Shown here piece by piece: positions 1-11,000 of a stretch of 23,738 bases of DNA; the stretch's first letter is position 1, and each line of letters starts with the position of its first letter. This stretch comes from Pelargonium cotyledonis (taxonomy: Eukaryota > Streptophyta > Magnoliopsida > Geraniales > Geraniaceae). The translations under genes and the position numbers were made by a program. The notes beneath the pieces were generated by a model that saw only the letters and a list, made by a program, of their open reading frames with translations, made no database searches and was not told the origin of the DNA. Location: positions 1 to 23,738 of the forward strand of contig JAYMTA010000839.1 in assembly GCA_036897625.1 (NCBI GenBank), read 5' to 3'.

Positions 1-257
1 ATCATTGCACGCCGTTGTTCAATTTTTTAATGGTCCAGTATTGACTCTAGTGCCCGATTGGGGAAAAGGTTTATTCCAAAGGCCCCCTCTTAGTTACAGA
101 GCTTGTGTTGTCTTGGGGATGCTTAGCTAGGGGTCATATTTAGTTTTTTGGACTAGTTTTTGTTAGGTTTACTGTTTTATTAGTTTGGCTTGATTATATG
201 TACCCTGTAATGGCTTTATCCCCATTATTTCATTTCGTTTTGTTCAAAAAAAAAAAA
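1..257 (+). mobile_element. Probable retroelement (LINE-like) 3' end with poly-A run
   Basis: The segment has no open frame of note and ends in an uninterrupted run of 12 A at 246-257, after a T-rich stretch that resembles the 3' untranslated end of plant non-LTR retrotransposons. The left side is cut by the window edge, so no coding part or target duplication can be tested. It could equally be the 3' end of a processed gene copy. The class is inferred only from the tail and the composition. Confidence 0.35.
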
Positions 258-529
258 GATTGAATCATATGATTTGGTTGATGTTTATGTCTCCACGACT
301 AGGAGATAACCAAACCGACTTCTTAATTGTGAACATGTTAAGTTTAGATGGTTAATTTGTCAACTCACATTCTTCGTTTGTACCATATTTTACTACTCGA
401 GCGATTCATTTCTTTAAAGATAAAACCCGAAACCCAATCCAAAATAACTCGAGTAGAGCCGAAATTGCCTACTCTATGTCAGATGTCCTACTTGATATAT
501 ATAGGTTTAAGATCCACTAGAAGACAAAA
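258..529. other. Intergenic stretch before the tRNA, with TATA and CAA motifs
   Basis: There is no credible coding region; the 63-codon open frame starting at 348 has no recognisable family and runs into the tRNA. A TATA-like run at 495-503 lies about 30 bases before the tRNA, and a CAA motif lies at 525-527. Both are the usual upstream signals of plant nuclear tRNA genes. Confidence 0.5.
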
Positions 530-601
530 GTTGCTGTAGTTTAGTGGTGAGAATTCCACGTTATGGCCGTGGAGACCTGGGCTCAAATCCCAGCAGCCAC
601 G
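530..601 (+). tRNA. tRNA-His-like gene with anticodon ATG (possibly a pseudogene)
   Basis: A full cloverleaf can be drawn. The acceptor strands are 530-536 and 594-600, the D arm 539-554, the anticodon stem CCACG/CGTGG (556-560 with 568-572), and the T stem CTGGG/CCCAG (577-581 with 589-593). The sequence closely resembles plant nuclear tRNA-His(GTG) as I recall it, but the anticodon at 563-565 is ATG instead of GTG. The third acceptor pair is a T-C mismatch where G-C is expected, and the discriminator is G. A run of five T (602-606) directly after the gene is a good Pol III terminator, and TATA and CAA motifs lie upstream. Transcription therefore looks possible, but A34 and the mismatch suggest a decaying copy. 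Confidence 0.75.
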
Positions 602-606
602 TTTTT
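602..606 (+). terminator. Pol III T-run terminator of the tRNA-His-like gene
   Basis: Five consecutive T start one base after the discriminator position, the standard termination signal for RNA polymerase III. Confidence 0.6.
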
Positions 607-1431
607 ATTTAAACTTTTTCGAGCAATGATAGTGTAATGTGAATTTCTTAATCATTATATACTTATATTCATTTTGTATATCATTGTATATATGAATTTA
701 AATAAATTTGAGGTCATTTTAGACTTCTTCGCGTCAGATTCATACAAAGTAACTCAAATCCTTTTTGATAATTAGATCGTGTTCATGTTTAACCTTGAGT
801 CAACAAAAGTAACCATTACACATGTCAACTTCTTTTGGCCCAACCCGTTTAGATCTTAGACTCGTACCAAACTGGCAAAACACGGCCCAATGACCATACG
901 TGCAATTTTTTGCCCGACCCAATTACACATTTGCCGCCTCTATCAAACCTGCCTACACATATAACTGTGAGAAGATCAAGATTACGATCACTAAACCAAG
1001 CCTGAAAACCGACCCGAATTTTTGCGAGTTCAAGCTGCCCAAAATAAAGCCAAACAAACAATTTTCAGGTTGGATCTCTAAACCGGTCCAAAACTGTGAA
1101 AGTAAGGCCTATAATCATGTACCAACAACAACGAAAGATTGTCTTGTTCATTGCATCAAATCCTACATATTTCAATGCAAAAAGATTCGTAATTTTCAAA
1201 TAATCTCTCACATACAAGCAAAACAAACATATACTTGTATTATTGAATCAAAACCAAGAACCGAGTAAAAACTGAAGCTTGATAAACTGGTAATGGAAAG
1301 TAACAGAAGGCCCGATATCATGTCCCAACTACACCAAAAACCAAAAGAATTTCAAGATACAAGATATGAGTGTACTTCCAAGCACACTCTCGGTTGCCTT
1401 TCAGCTTGCTACCTTCGAGCGCTCTAATCGA
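607..1431. other. Gene-free stretch, probably repeat-derived; includes the 3' flank of the chimeric rps3 gene
   Basis: Open frames here (for example 900-1268 plus and 849-1061 minus) overlap each other on opposite strands and have no family resemblance. From 840 to about 1080 the sequence is rich in CCCGAC/CCCAA words, a composition shared with dispersed repeat segments elsewhere in the window. The part just below 1432 should contain the 3' untranslated region of the minus-strand chimeric gene, but I see no clear poly-A signal. Confidence 0.4.
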
Positions 1432-3727
1432 CTACTGATTTTGTAAATTTCTACTCATTCTTGTGAATCTCTGTTGTCTGCCCTTTTGTTGTCTAATTAG
1501 TTTTGTCCTGCTTTGCTGGTTTGGACGGGCATAAAATAAATGAATCACTGATCTTTTTGGGAAACGATAGATAAAAGACCCACCTAGACGAAGGCCCCAG
1601 GATTTTTTCTTGGGACTGGGTTCTTGTACAGTGCTAAGATATGCACGAAGATTGATATCATCATAAGCTAATTCAGAATAGTACTGATCGCTGAACCAAG
1701 CAGCATCAGAAGAACTACGATCAAGATTACGATTGAGATTCTGATAACGATTAAGGTTAGGCGTTGTTGCACGAAAGGCACCTGTGCGGGACATGCCGAG
1801 TCCCGGCATGTCAAGGCGGAGTTGCTGGTCCTCATCTGTCTCTTTGGAGCCCCAGCCACGTGCTCCCATGAGGTTTAGGTCGTGAGTTGGAGGGATCGGG
1901 TTCGACACATCTGAAAATCAAAAGTTAATAGGGTAAATTCCCCGTTTGGTTAATCCAAGAATGAAACCAAATGGTTAAATCATGGATCAAATCAAACACA
2001 AGTGAAAAGCAAAATGATAAAATTATGTTAATCCTCTATTTGACCAACAACATAATGGCTAAGTCCCAATACCCAAACTCAACAAAATCACCTGAAAACC
2101 AATCGGCAAACAATGTCATTCCTTGTTTGGGCCAAGATGGCAAAGTCAATGAAACACATCCGAAAACTGTATTAACAACATAAATCTAAAAGATTTGTTT
2201 GGTCACTAAGAAAATTAGCTAGATCCCAATACACAACTCAACAAATCATCTGAAAACCAAGTATACAGTGTCGATTCTCATTTGGCTACTAGGACAAAGA
2301 GACTAAACTAGCCTCCGAATGCGAAAGAGCAAAATAAATCTAAAACATTACTTGATCACTACTTAAACTGGCTAGATCCTAACAACCAAACTTCACTAAA
2401 TAATCTGAAAACCAAGAGATAAACAATGGCAATCCTTCTTTGGTTAAAAGGGACTAAATAGCCGAGTCATTGAAGAATTCAAACACACCTGAAAACTGAA
2501 AGAGTAACATAAATCTAAAACTTTGTCTGGTCACTATGAACATGGGCTTAATCCCAATTCTCAAACAAAAAAAATTCATCTGAAAACCAAAGAGAGATAG
2601 AAATGACCAAATCATTGAACAACCAACATCTTAAAACATAAAATTAGCATAAATATAAAACATATGTTTGGCACAACAAAAAATGAGCTAAATCCCAATT
2701 CTCAAACTAAACAAAATCATCTGAAAACCAAGAGTAATGTCAATCCTTGTCTGGTTACTCGGAAAAAGAGATTGAAATGGCCAAATCATTGAACAATCAA
2801 CATCTTAAAACATAAAACGTAGCATAAATCTAAAACATATGTTTGTCACAGCAAAAAATGAGCTAAATCCCAATTCTCAAAACTCAACAAAATCATCTGA
2901 AAACCAAGGGGTAAACAGTGTTAATCCTTGCTTGACCACCCAGAAAAAAAGATACTAAAAGTGCCAAGTCACTGAACAATCCAAACACACCTGAAAACCA
3001 AAATAGTAAACTAAATCTAAAACCTCTGTTTGCACAACCAAAATTGGCTAAATCACAATTCACACAACAAAATCATCTAAAAAAAGAGAGGCAAACAGTT
3101 TCAATTCTTGTTTGGTCACTAGGAAATAACAGAAGACTAATGGGCCAATCATTGAACAATTCAAACATATCTGAAAATCAAAAGCTTAACATAAATCTGG
3201 AACCTTAGTTTGGTCAATAGGAAAATCTGGTTAGATCACAATACCCAAACTCAACAAAATCCCAGTCATGAGGCATTTCAACATATGGTTGTTCACCACA
3301 AACATAAGCTAAATCCCAATTCTCGAATAAAACAAAATTATCTTTAAACAGAGGTAAATATCTTAAATCAGATGTTTGATTACTCAGAAAATGAAGCTGG
3401 AATGGCTAGACACCAAACTCCTAAACTTCACATCCAAAATCAGAATTCCGAATCACCAAAATCTAAAACTAGACCCTAAATCTCAAAACTTCAATATTCA
3501 AAGACTCCATAACTCAAAACTCCAAACAGAGCATGAACCCAAATACGACAAAGACTACCTGAGAAGAGATCGGCGCGGCGGTTAGAGAGGTCGTCGTCGA
3601 AGTCGCGAACGGCATTGGTGTTGAAGAGTCGAGACGCAGATGAGCATGGACGAACCGAGAGGAGGAAGGAACTGGGCGAGGAAGAGGAAGCTACCCTCCT
3701 GAGAGCGACTGCGAGAGAGGACGCCAT
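1432..3727 (-). CDS. Chimeric nuclear gene: mitochondrial small-HSP presequence fused to the N-terminal domain of mitochondrial ribosomal protein S3
   Basis: Two exons, 3727-3559 and 1910-1432, join in frame across a TCAG|GTAGTC donor and a TTTTCAG acceptor to give 215 aa. Residues 1-57 are a Ser/Arg-rich presequence followed by RLFNTNAVR and a DLFSD motif, as in plant mitochondrial 22-24 kDa small HSPs. Residues 73-95 (ARGW...KET...LRLDMPGLG) match the start of the HSP alpha-crystallin domain, but that domain then stops. Residue 96 begins MSRTG, aligning with the MARKG start of plant mitochondrial RPS3. It is followed by RSSSDAAWFSDQYY (122-135), NLRAY (143-147), LRLGG (164-168) and FPKR..IHLF (173-181), all in RPS3 order. 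The rps3 part is 120 aa against more than 500 in typical plant mitochondrial RPS3, so the C-terminal domain is missing. The known rps3 group II intron site near codon 25 is closed up, which points to transfer from spliced RNA. Inferred role: imported N-terminal uS3 part of the mitoribosome, or a decaying transfer. Confidence 0.8.
1911..3558 (-). repeat. Degenerate tandem array filling the intron of the chimeric gene
   Basis: The intron consists almost wholly of about nine diverged units of roughly 140-190 bp, starting near 1909, 2090, 2247, 2402, 2577, 2719, 2896, 3074 and 3263 on the plus strand. Each unit opens with a word close to ATCTGAAAACCAA. It continues through words like CAATCCTTGTTTGGTCACT and CATAAATCTAAAAC, and ends near GCTAAATCCCAATTCTCAAA. 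Indels make the period irregular. The two units from about 2577 to 2890 are the most alike, which suggests recent local duplication. No coding potential is seen. Confidence 0.85.
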
Positions 3728-3860
3728 TGTTGGAGAATCGAAGCTTCAAGATCACGAAATGGAGAATCGAAGTCGATGGGCAAGGAGAGGTTTTGTGTGA
3801 ATTTCTCAATAAGCCCCAAATTGAAAGAACCCTAAATCGACAAGTTGGGCTTGTTTTGGG
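3728..3860 (-). promoter_or_regulatory. Promoter-proximal region of the chimeric gene with site II and telo-box motifs
   Basis: Read on the minus strand, this region has two AGCCCA words (reverse of the TGGGCY site II element) and TTAGGGTT (telo-box) shortly before the start codon. This combination is common upstream of plant ribosomal-protein and mitochondrial-biogenesis genes. The transcription start is not visible. Confidence 0.4.
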
Positions 3861-4880
3861 CTTACAATCCATTTGATTCGGCCTAATATTACATTAGCTG
3901 CCATTGCACATTTTGGGTTCGGGTTGAAAATGCTTAACATAAACCCGAACTCGAAAGGCCACAAGTCGGGTTCAAGTCAATCCTGAATTTAGTCGGGTTC
4001 ATTTTATGACTCGAACTCGCAACCTTTTGAGTGGGACATTCTCGGTAAAATTCTCACACCTCCTATGAAGTCGCAACTCTTCTTCTCGATGAACCAACTC
4101 CACTAATATGAATTAAACCAAATTCTATCTCAAATTCGCCCGATCCGGTTAGACATACTAAATGCAATACTCAATTCAGGGTCACTATTCGTATTACGTT
4201 AAAAATTTAGTATTTGTTATTCATTGGGCTTAGTTACGTTAAGTAAGATAATCAACTTGACACGACGCATTAAAATAATTGAGTTCAAAATATCACGACA
4301 CAACTTGACATAATTAAAATAAATGGGTTCAAATTGATCCCACCAACTCGACATAATTGACATATTTCATCTGTTTGAGTATATTTTTTTACACCATAAA
4401 TTTTAAAATTACAGTTTTATCCTTAAACGAGTCACACGATCCGCTTCATTAAATGAGTTTGACAGATCAAATGGATTTGACCATTGATATGATTAACTAA
4501 ACGTATTGAGTTAGCCGGCATGAGCACAATCAAGTTAAACCCAAGTCCGCCTAAATTCATTTTGGGTTCGTGTCTAGTTACTAGTCATGACTAGAGGCAT
4601 CATATTGGACCCGATCCCACATACATCCGAATCCCACCGATTCGAAATCGGTCATCTCTTGAAAAATTGCAATTCATTGAAAAATCCGCACATTTTAAGT
4701 GTAAAACTGGAACCCGACCCTCATTCCAACTGACTTTATCACATTTAGTCATGACCCGAATTGCAAGACCGTTGGATAAAAAATAATTGACCCTAAGAAA
4801 TGGGCTTGTTTTAGGCTTGACATTCAAGAGATATACAAAAAAGCCCATTTGATTCGGCCCATATTACATAACTGCCATTG
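3820..4880. repeat. Spacer bounded by a direct repeat next to both divergent genes
   Basis: About 3820-3910 and 4788-4880 are diverged copies in the same orientation. They share the words CCCTAA, GGGCTTGTTTT, CATTTGATTCGGCC, ATATTACAT and CTGCCATTG. One lies just upstream of the chimeric gene and the other just upstream of COG7. Between them, about 3900-4600 is a repeat rich in GGGTTC, ACGACAC and TTGACA words, and its reverse complement resembles 10769-11100. A SINE-like B-box word (GAGTTCGAGTC on the minus strand) occurs near 4013-4025. No coding region is visible in this spacer. Confidence 0.55.
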
Positions 4881-4930
4881 TCTCTGTCACTTAACTGTAA
4901 AAAAATTCAGATCAAACTTCAGATAAAGCC

Positions 4931-4963
4931 ATGGCTCTTCTTCTCATTCGTCTTCTTCGTTGA
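4931..4963 (+). CDS. Upstream ORF (10 codons) in the presumed COG7 5' leader
   Basis: An ATG in a good plant context (AGCCATGGC) opens a 10-codon frame, MALLLIRLLR, that stops at 4961-4963, 71 bases before the COG7 start. It is out of frame with COG7. Whether it is in the mRNA depends on the transcription start, which I cannot locate. Confidence 0.35.
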   Translation: MALLLIRLLR

Positions 4964-5034
4964 ACCGACTGGACTGGACTGAACTCATCTCAACTCGGTC
5001 TCAAACTCGTCCGATCCGAGCATCCGGACTCAGC

Positions 5035-8000
5035 ATGATGCTGGATCTAGGTCCGTTCTCCGACGAGAAGTTCGATCCGAAGAAATGGATCAACTCGGCG
5101 TGCCAGACTCGGCACCCGCAGGATCCACTGGACAAGCACATGGTGGATCTGGAAATGAAGCTACAGATGGTTTCCGAGGAAATCGCCGCTTCTCTCGAGG
5201 AACAGAGCTCCGCCGCTCTCCTCCGCGTCCCTCGCGCCACTCGCGATGTGGTCCGACTTCGCGACGACGCCGTTTCTCTCCGCTCCGCCGTCTCCGGAAT
5301 CCTCCAGAAGCTCAAGAAGGTTCGCAATTCATTATTATTTTTTGATTTTTTTTGGATTTAAGTTCCTCTATTGAGAAAATTTAATAGTGTTTTTTTTTTT
5401 TTTTGGTAATTGAAGCTTTGCATTTTTTTTGAAATTGACATGAAATGCTGTGGAAATTGAGCTAGTTTGAGCTAGGGGTTTAGGTTAGGTGGGAGTGAGA
5501 GGTACTGGTTTCGAAACTCTGTTGATGGATTTGCAATTCGCTTGATCTTTTGGGGATGGCTTGTGTAGGAGCTGTAGTGTTTGGATATGAAGCTAGATAA
5601 GGTTGCTATGGTAGTTTCGTTAGGGTTTGAGAAGCAAATTTGTGTGAGGGCAATGAGATGGTTTGTTGCTGTAGTTTAATAAGCTACAGCCTAAGCACAA
5701 CGTTGGCGTGCCTAGGGGTAAGTAGAACGAAGAAGAAGCATTTTCAAAGTTGTTGTGACATAGTTAAATATGCTCACATTATGGGAATGGAAATCAAGAA
5801 CGAAGGATAATATCATTCTTCTTCGTGTGTATGTATAAGCAATATAAAGGCTACACATTTCATAAACTATGGTTTTCCCTAGGACATGCTAAACGAAGGG
5901 GGTGATTGTGAACATAGAGTTAACAGTACATCTTGCTTAGTTGGCATCACTGGCTAACATTTGCTGAGGTGTCATGTCATGCTTAGTTCCTAAACTCATC
6001 TATTCTCCCATAAAGCAACTTCAAAATCAAGTATTCAATAGATCTTGCTGCATATAAATCAACATTGAAAATGAAATCTGTTCAATTAATGTGTAAACTA
6101 TTTTATTGTAAGTTGTCTTGTTCTTGATTGGCCTATGGACATTTAATCTGAAACTTGTCTGTAAAGTTATCAGTTTGTATTCAGATTTTATGGTGCTGCT
6201 AATTCTTTTTAGAGGCAGTTGCAAGCTACGTACCAATTCATCCCAACAAGGACAGATTGACCTACTTCTTCTTTTTAGTTACAACTTTATACATATTATT
6301 TCTGGGTGTTTTAAAAAGTATATATATATTTTCTGTCTCACTATATAGGCAGAGGGATCCTCAGCTGAATCTATATCTGCCCTTGCCAAAGTTGATATTG
6401 TCAAGCAAAGAATGGAAGCGGCATACAAGACACTTCAGGTGGAGATCTTTTTGTTTCCTCGTGATTTTATCATTGTAGCTCATGAAGCTCGTGTTTTATT
6501 TAGTATACTTTTCTTATCTAAATTTGTTAATAGGATGCTGCTGGGTTAACTCAATTAAGTTCAACTGTGGAAGATGTATTCGCCAGTGGTGACCTTCCTC
6601 GCGCAGCGGAGACCTTGGCCAACATGAGGCATTGCTTGTCTGCTGTTGGGGAGGTAGTATTTTTTGGGTCCATTGTAGTTTTTTTTGTAAACTGTTTTTC
6701 TCTGTAAACTCACTGTAGTTATATAAAGCCATGCATCAGGCTTAATGTCCATTGTAATTTCTTGATTTCATTTATTTTTCAACCTACGCATTTAGGTTGC
6801 GGAATTTGCCAATGTAAGGAAGCAACTTGAAGTCTTAGAGGATAGGTTAGATGCTATGGTACAACCTCGTCTTACAGATGCATTATCTAATCGCAAGGTA
6901 CATTCTTATCACCAAACATATTCTATTGGAGTTCAGTGCAACTACTTGTCTTATAGCTTGCTTTATAGGTTTCCACCGTTAAATGTTGTGCAGGTTGATA
7001 TTGCGCAAGATTTGAGAGGAATTCTCATTCGAATTGGGAGGTTTAAATCTCTCGAGCTGCACTATACAAAAGTTCACTTAAAGCCTGTCAAGCAGCTCTG
7101 GGAAGATTTTGACTCAAGACAACGAGCTAGTAAGCTTGCAAATGAGAAGAATGGCGGTGAAAGGCTCTCAAGTAGTGATGAAAGTCCTTCAATTCCATTC
7201 TTCAGCTGGCTGCCAAATTTCTATGATGAATTGCTACTCTATCTCGAACAAGAATGGAAATGGTATTGGGGCTGTGAAATCACTAGCTTTCCCATAGTAA
7301 TAATGGACATCTTGCAAATTATCCTTGTTTTAACATTGGAAGTAATAAGTTTCTTCAACAAACCTTCTTTCACCTCTAATCAAGATATCTCACTAGTCAC
7401 TACCTTAATAATAAATTCGAATTTATATTTCTTTGTAATTTAGATATAAATAGCCAGCAAGCAATGCAGGGTACTATTAAATGTTTACTGCGATTGACTG
7501 TACTATTTGTGCAGGTGTATGGTTGCTTTTCCCGATGATTACAAAACCCTGATCCCAAAGTTACTAACTGAGACAATGGGGGCAGTTGGGGGAAGTTTTG
7601 TTTCGCGCATTAACCTTGCAACTGGAGATGTTGTTCCTGAAACAAAAGCATTGGCCAAAGGTAAGTTGACATCCCTTACGACTCTTGGAATTATTAGTAT
7701 CTCGTTCAATATTAGCATAAAGTACTTTTTTTCTGTTGCACGAAACTTTAATTAAATCCCCGATTCAGTACATGAACTTTCAATTAGTCCTTTTCTGTAT
7801 TTGAATTTTCAACTTATAACAAAGTTAGTGTACACTGTCAAAACTATCACAAAAATAGTGTACACCAGAATGATTAGTCTCTTAATTTGTGAAATTTAGT
7901 AAAAAAACATTAATTATGCAATTAATTAATACTCTAATCTTGACGGTGTGCACAAAAATTGTTATAAATATGAGGATTAGAAATTTGTGTATTGAAATTG

Positions 8001-11000
8001 ACTAATGGAAAGTTCATGTACTAAATTACACATTTGATGGAAGTTCGTGTACTAAAAAAATTAGTCTTTTACTTCAAATATTATAATCGTTTAATGACTT
8101 CATTTATCACAATTTAACCTTGTAACTTTGTCATGCTTTTAGATTTCTCATTTTTTAAAGTTTGCTTCCAAGGTGTATTACTATTTATCTTTTAAGCTGC
8201 ATATTAGTCTTTATTTATCTTATTGTTATACCGCATGTTTATAACTTCAGGCATATTAGATATATTATCTGGAGATATGCCAAAAGGGATCAAGATTCAG
8301 ACTAAGCATCTAGAGGCACTTATTGAATTACACAATATGACGGGGACCTTTGCAAGGAATATTCAGCACTTGTTTTCAGAATCTGATCTTCAAGTTTTGG
8401 TGGATACTCTGAAGTCAGTGTACAGTCCTTATGAGTCTTTTAAACAGAGGTAAGCGGCTGTAAGCCAATCTAGATGATTTTTATAGTTATTGATTTTACT
8501 TTTAATGTACACAAGCACACAGAACTTTTTTCTTTGCCATGCCTTTTGAGTAAGTAATAATATTTTTCGCTATGAACTTTTTTAGTTTCTGTTTAATCTG
8601 AGAATATGTGACTGCTTGCTTTTCGAGTTGGTTTCTTTCTCTGTCTTACCATTTTTCTTAGAACATAAACAACGGCAGAAAATATCCTGTTGAAACATCA
8701 CATTGTTATAACTCTACCTTGCGTAGTTTTTATCGAGATAATAGCTTTATTTTGAGCAAGAGAATCGAAAAATCATCACAGTTTCTTCAGTATGACAGAG
8801 ATCATATCATGACCTTGTGTGTTCTATTCCAGAAGCTTACATCATTCCATATCTGATCTTTATCTGTAGAACATATAAAGGTGTTCTTCATCAATTAATA
8901 ATTGTTTTACTCATATTTGTTCTAGATATGGACAAATGGAACGTGCTATTCTTTCCTCTGAGATTTCAGGGGTGGATCTAAGGGGAGCTGTAACTCGTGG
9001 GGTTGGAGCTCAGGGAATTGAACTCAGTGAAACAGTTCGGAGAATGGAGGAATCTATTCCACAAGTTATTCTACTTCTCGAAGCAGCTGTCGAGAGGTGC
9101 ATTAGCTTTACTGGTGGTTCAGAGGTAGATGAGCTAATTCTTGCAATCGATGACGTTATGTTACAGTATATATCTACCCTTCAAGAAACCCTCAAATCAT
9201 TAAGGGCTGTATGTGGGGTGGATCATATTGGTGACGGTTCAAAGAAGGAAACGGGATTGGACAGAAAAGAAGGATCTCCGCATACACGTAAAGCCGATTT
9301 GTTCTCCAATGAAGAAGAATGGTCCATTGTTCAAGGGGCTTTGCAGATCCTTACAGTTGCGGACTGTTTAACAAGCAGATCATCTGTTTTTGAAGCTTCA
9401 TTGAGAGCTGCTCTTGCTAGACTAAGCACAACTTTGTCTGTTTCAGTATTTGGTTCAAGTTTAGATAAAAACCAGACACGCTTGACTGTTGATGATGAAA
9501 GTGGAGAATTATCTTTTGGTGGAAAAGCCCTAGATGTGGCCGCTGTGCGGCTTGTGGATGTTCCTGACAAGGCTCGGAAACTCTATAATCTCTTAGATCA
9601 GGTTCGTGAATTTGTCTGCCTGCTCTTTTCTCAATGTTTCTACTTTGTACTGTGCTTCTCTTTTCTGTTTCCTTTTCTTATAATCCTTAAAAGGATCGTC
9701 TAAGATGCCTTAGATTGTGGAAATGACAGTAATTAGAAAACAAATATGAAATACCTTATTTATTTCAAATGCAAATGGAATATATCTTTCTGCACCCCTG
9801 AACTGTTAAAAATTAGATAATAGTCCTTAAAATTGGTTATTATTTTTTGTTAAATTAAATTCTCTAAACATTTAGAAATTATGGCTTTCTCCCGTCTTAC
9901 TAACCCAAAACTAAAAGAGAATGATGGTGGATTTAATGTATTCGAAAATAACATTTGTATTGTCCAAGTTCTTCTTTTTAAGTTTTGGGTTCATCAAATG
10001 GAGACAAACCATAATTTCTGAAATGTGTATGGGAGTTTTGATTAAAAACAGTCCATAACCAATTTTGTGGGGGCAATTTTTCAAAATTTTGAACATTTTA
10101 AGGAGTGTAGAAAGGCTTAACCCATAAAAATCTCGTTCTCTTGAAAAGTCTCATTTCTTTTTATGTATATATGCATGCTGACTATAAGCTGACCCCGGCA
10201 TTGTTCGGAAAATGACTACCGTGCTGATGATGACTATTGTATTATCATATTATAAGCTAACCTTGTTCTTTTCATGTAATACCAGTCTAAAGATCCTCGA
10301 TTCCATGCACTTCCTGTTGCTTCCCAGAGAGTTGCAGCATTTGCTGACACGGTTAATGAACTTGTCTATGATGTTCTAATATCTAAAGTACGGCAACGCC
10401 TCAGCGATGTGTCTCGTTTGCCAGTCTGGTCCTCGGTCGAGGAACAAAGTGCTTATCATCTACCAACCTTCAGTGCATACCCTCAGTCCTACGTGACAAG
10501 CGTTGGCGAGTATCTCCTTACCTTACCACAACAGTTGGAGCCACTTGCTGAGGGCATATCTAGCAGTGATACCAACAACGAAGAGGCTCAGTTCTTTGCG
10601 ACTGAATGGATGTTCAAGGTAACTACTGATTTATCTTATAATGTAAAATTCGTAAATCTGAGAACATGTGTGTCTTTATAAGGGCGGTTCCAGGAAGGCT
10701 CGTTTATGTACGTAGCCTTGCCTGCTTTTATAGAAAGTTCTCTTAAACTCATGACCTCTAGATCAGTATTAGGGTTGTCAATTTGGGTTATGACCCGGCA
10801 CAAATTTAAGTTGATTGGATTTCAGGATTTCAGCTTAGTTGTGCCCATGTCTAACTCATATAACTCGTTTAATTAAACATTTAAATGAGTTGTGCAACCT
10901 GATTAATAACTCGTCTAATGAGAAACCTATGATTTTTCGAATGTGTCACGTCGATAATGACATATATGAACTCAACAGGTCAAATGTGCCGGTCATGTTG

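Noticed and set aside
900..1268. 122-codon plus-strand open frame
   Set aside because: Overlaps an opposite-strand open frame, has no family resemblance and lies in repeat-like DNA.
1668..1859. 63-codon minus-strand open frame rich in I, L and V
   Set aside because: It is an alternative frame of the chimeric gene's second exon and has no support of its own.
1432..1908. Reading exon 2 as a small-HSP pseudogene with a frameshift after MPGLG
   Set aside because: The other frames downstream do not restore the alpha-crystallin domain, while the open frame itself continues for 120 codons with RPS3 motifs in the right order.
3615..3872. Open frames on both strands around exon 1 of the chimeric gene
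   Set aside because: They are shadows of the presequence exon and its leader; none shows a known family.
5001..5345. Minus-strand and alternative-frame open frames over COG7 exon 1
   Set aside because: GC-rich coding sequence produces open shadows; the COG7 frame is the one with conserved protein sequence.
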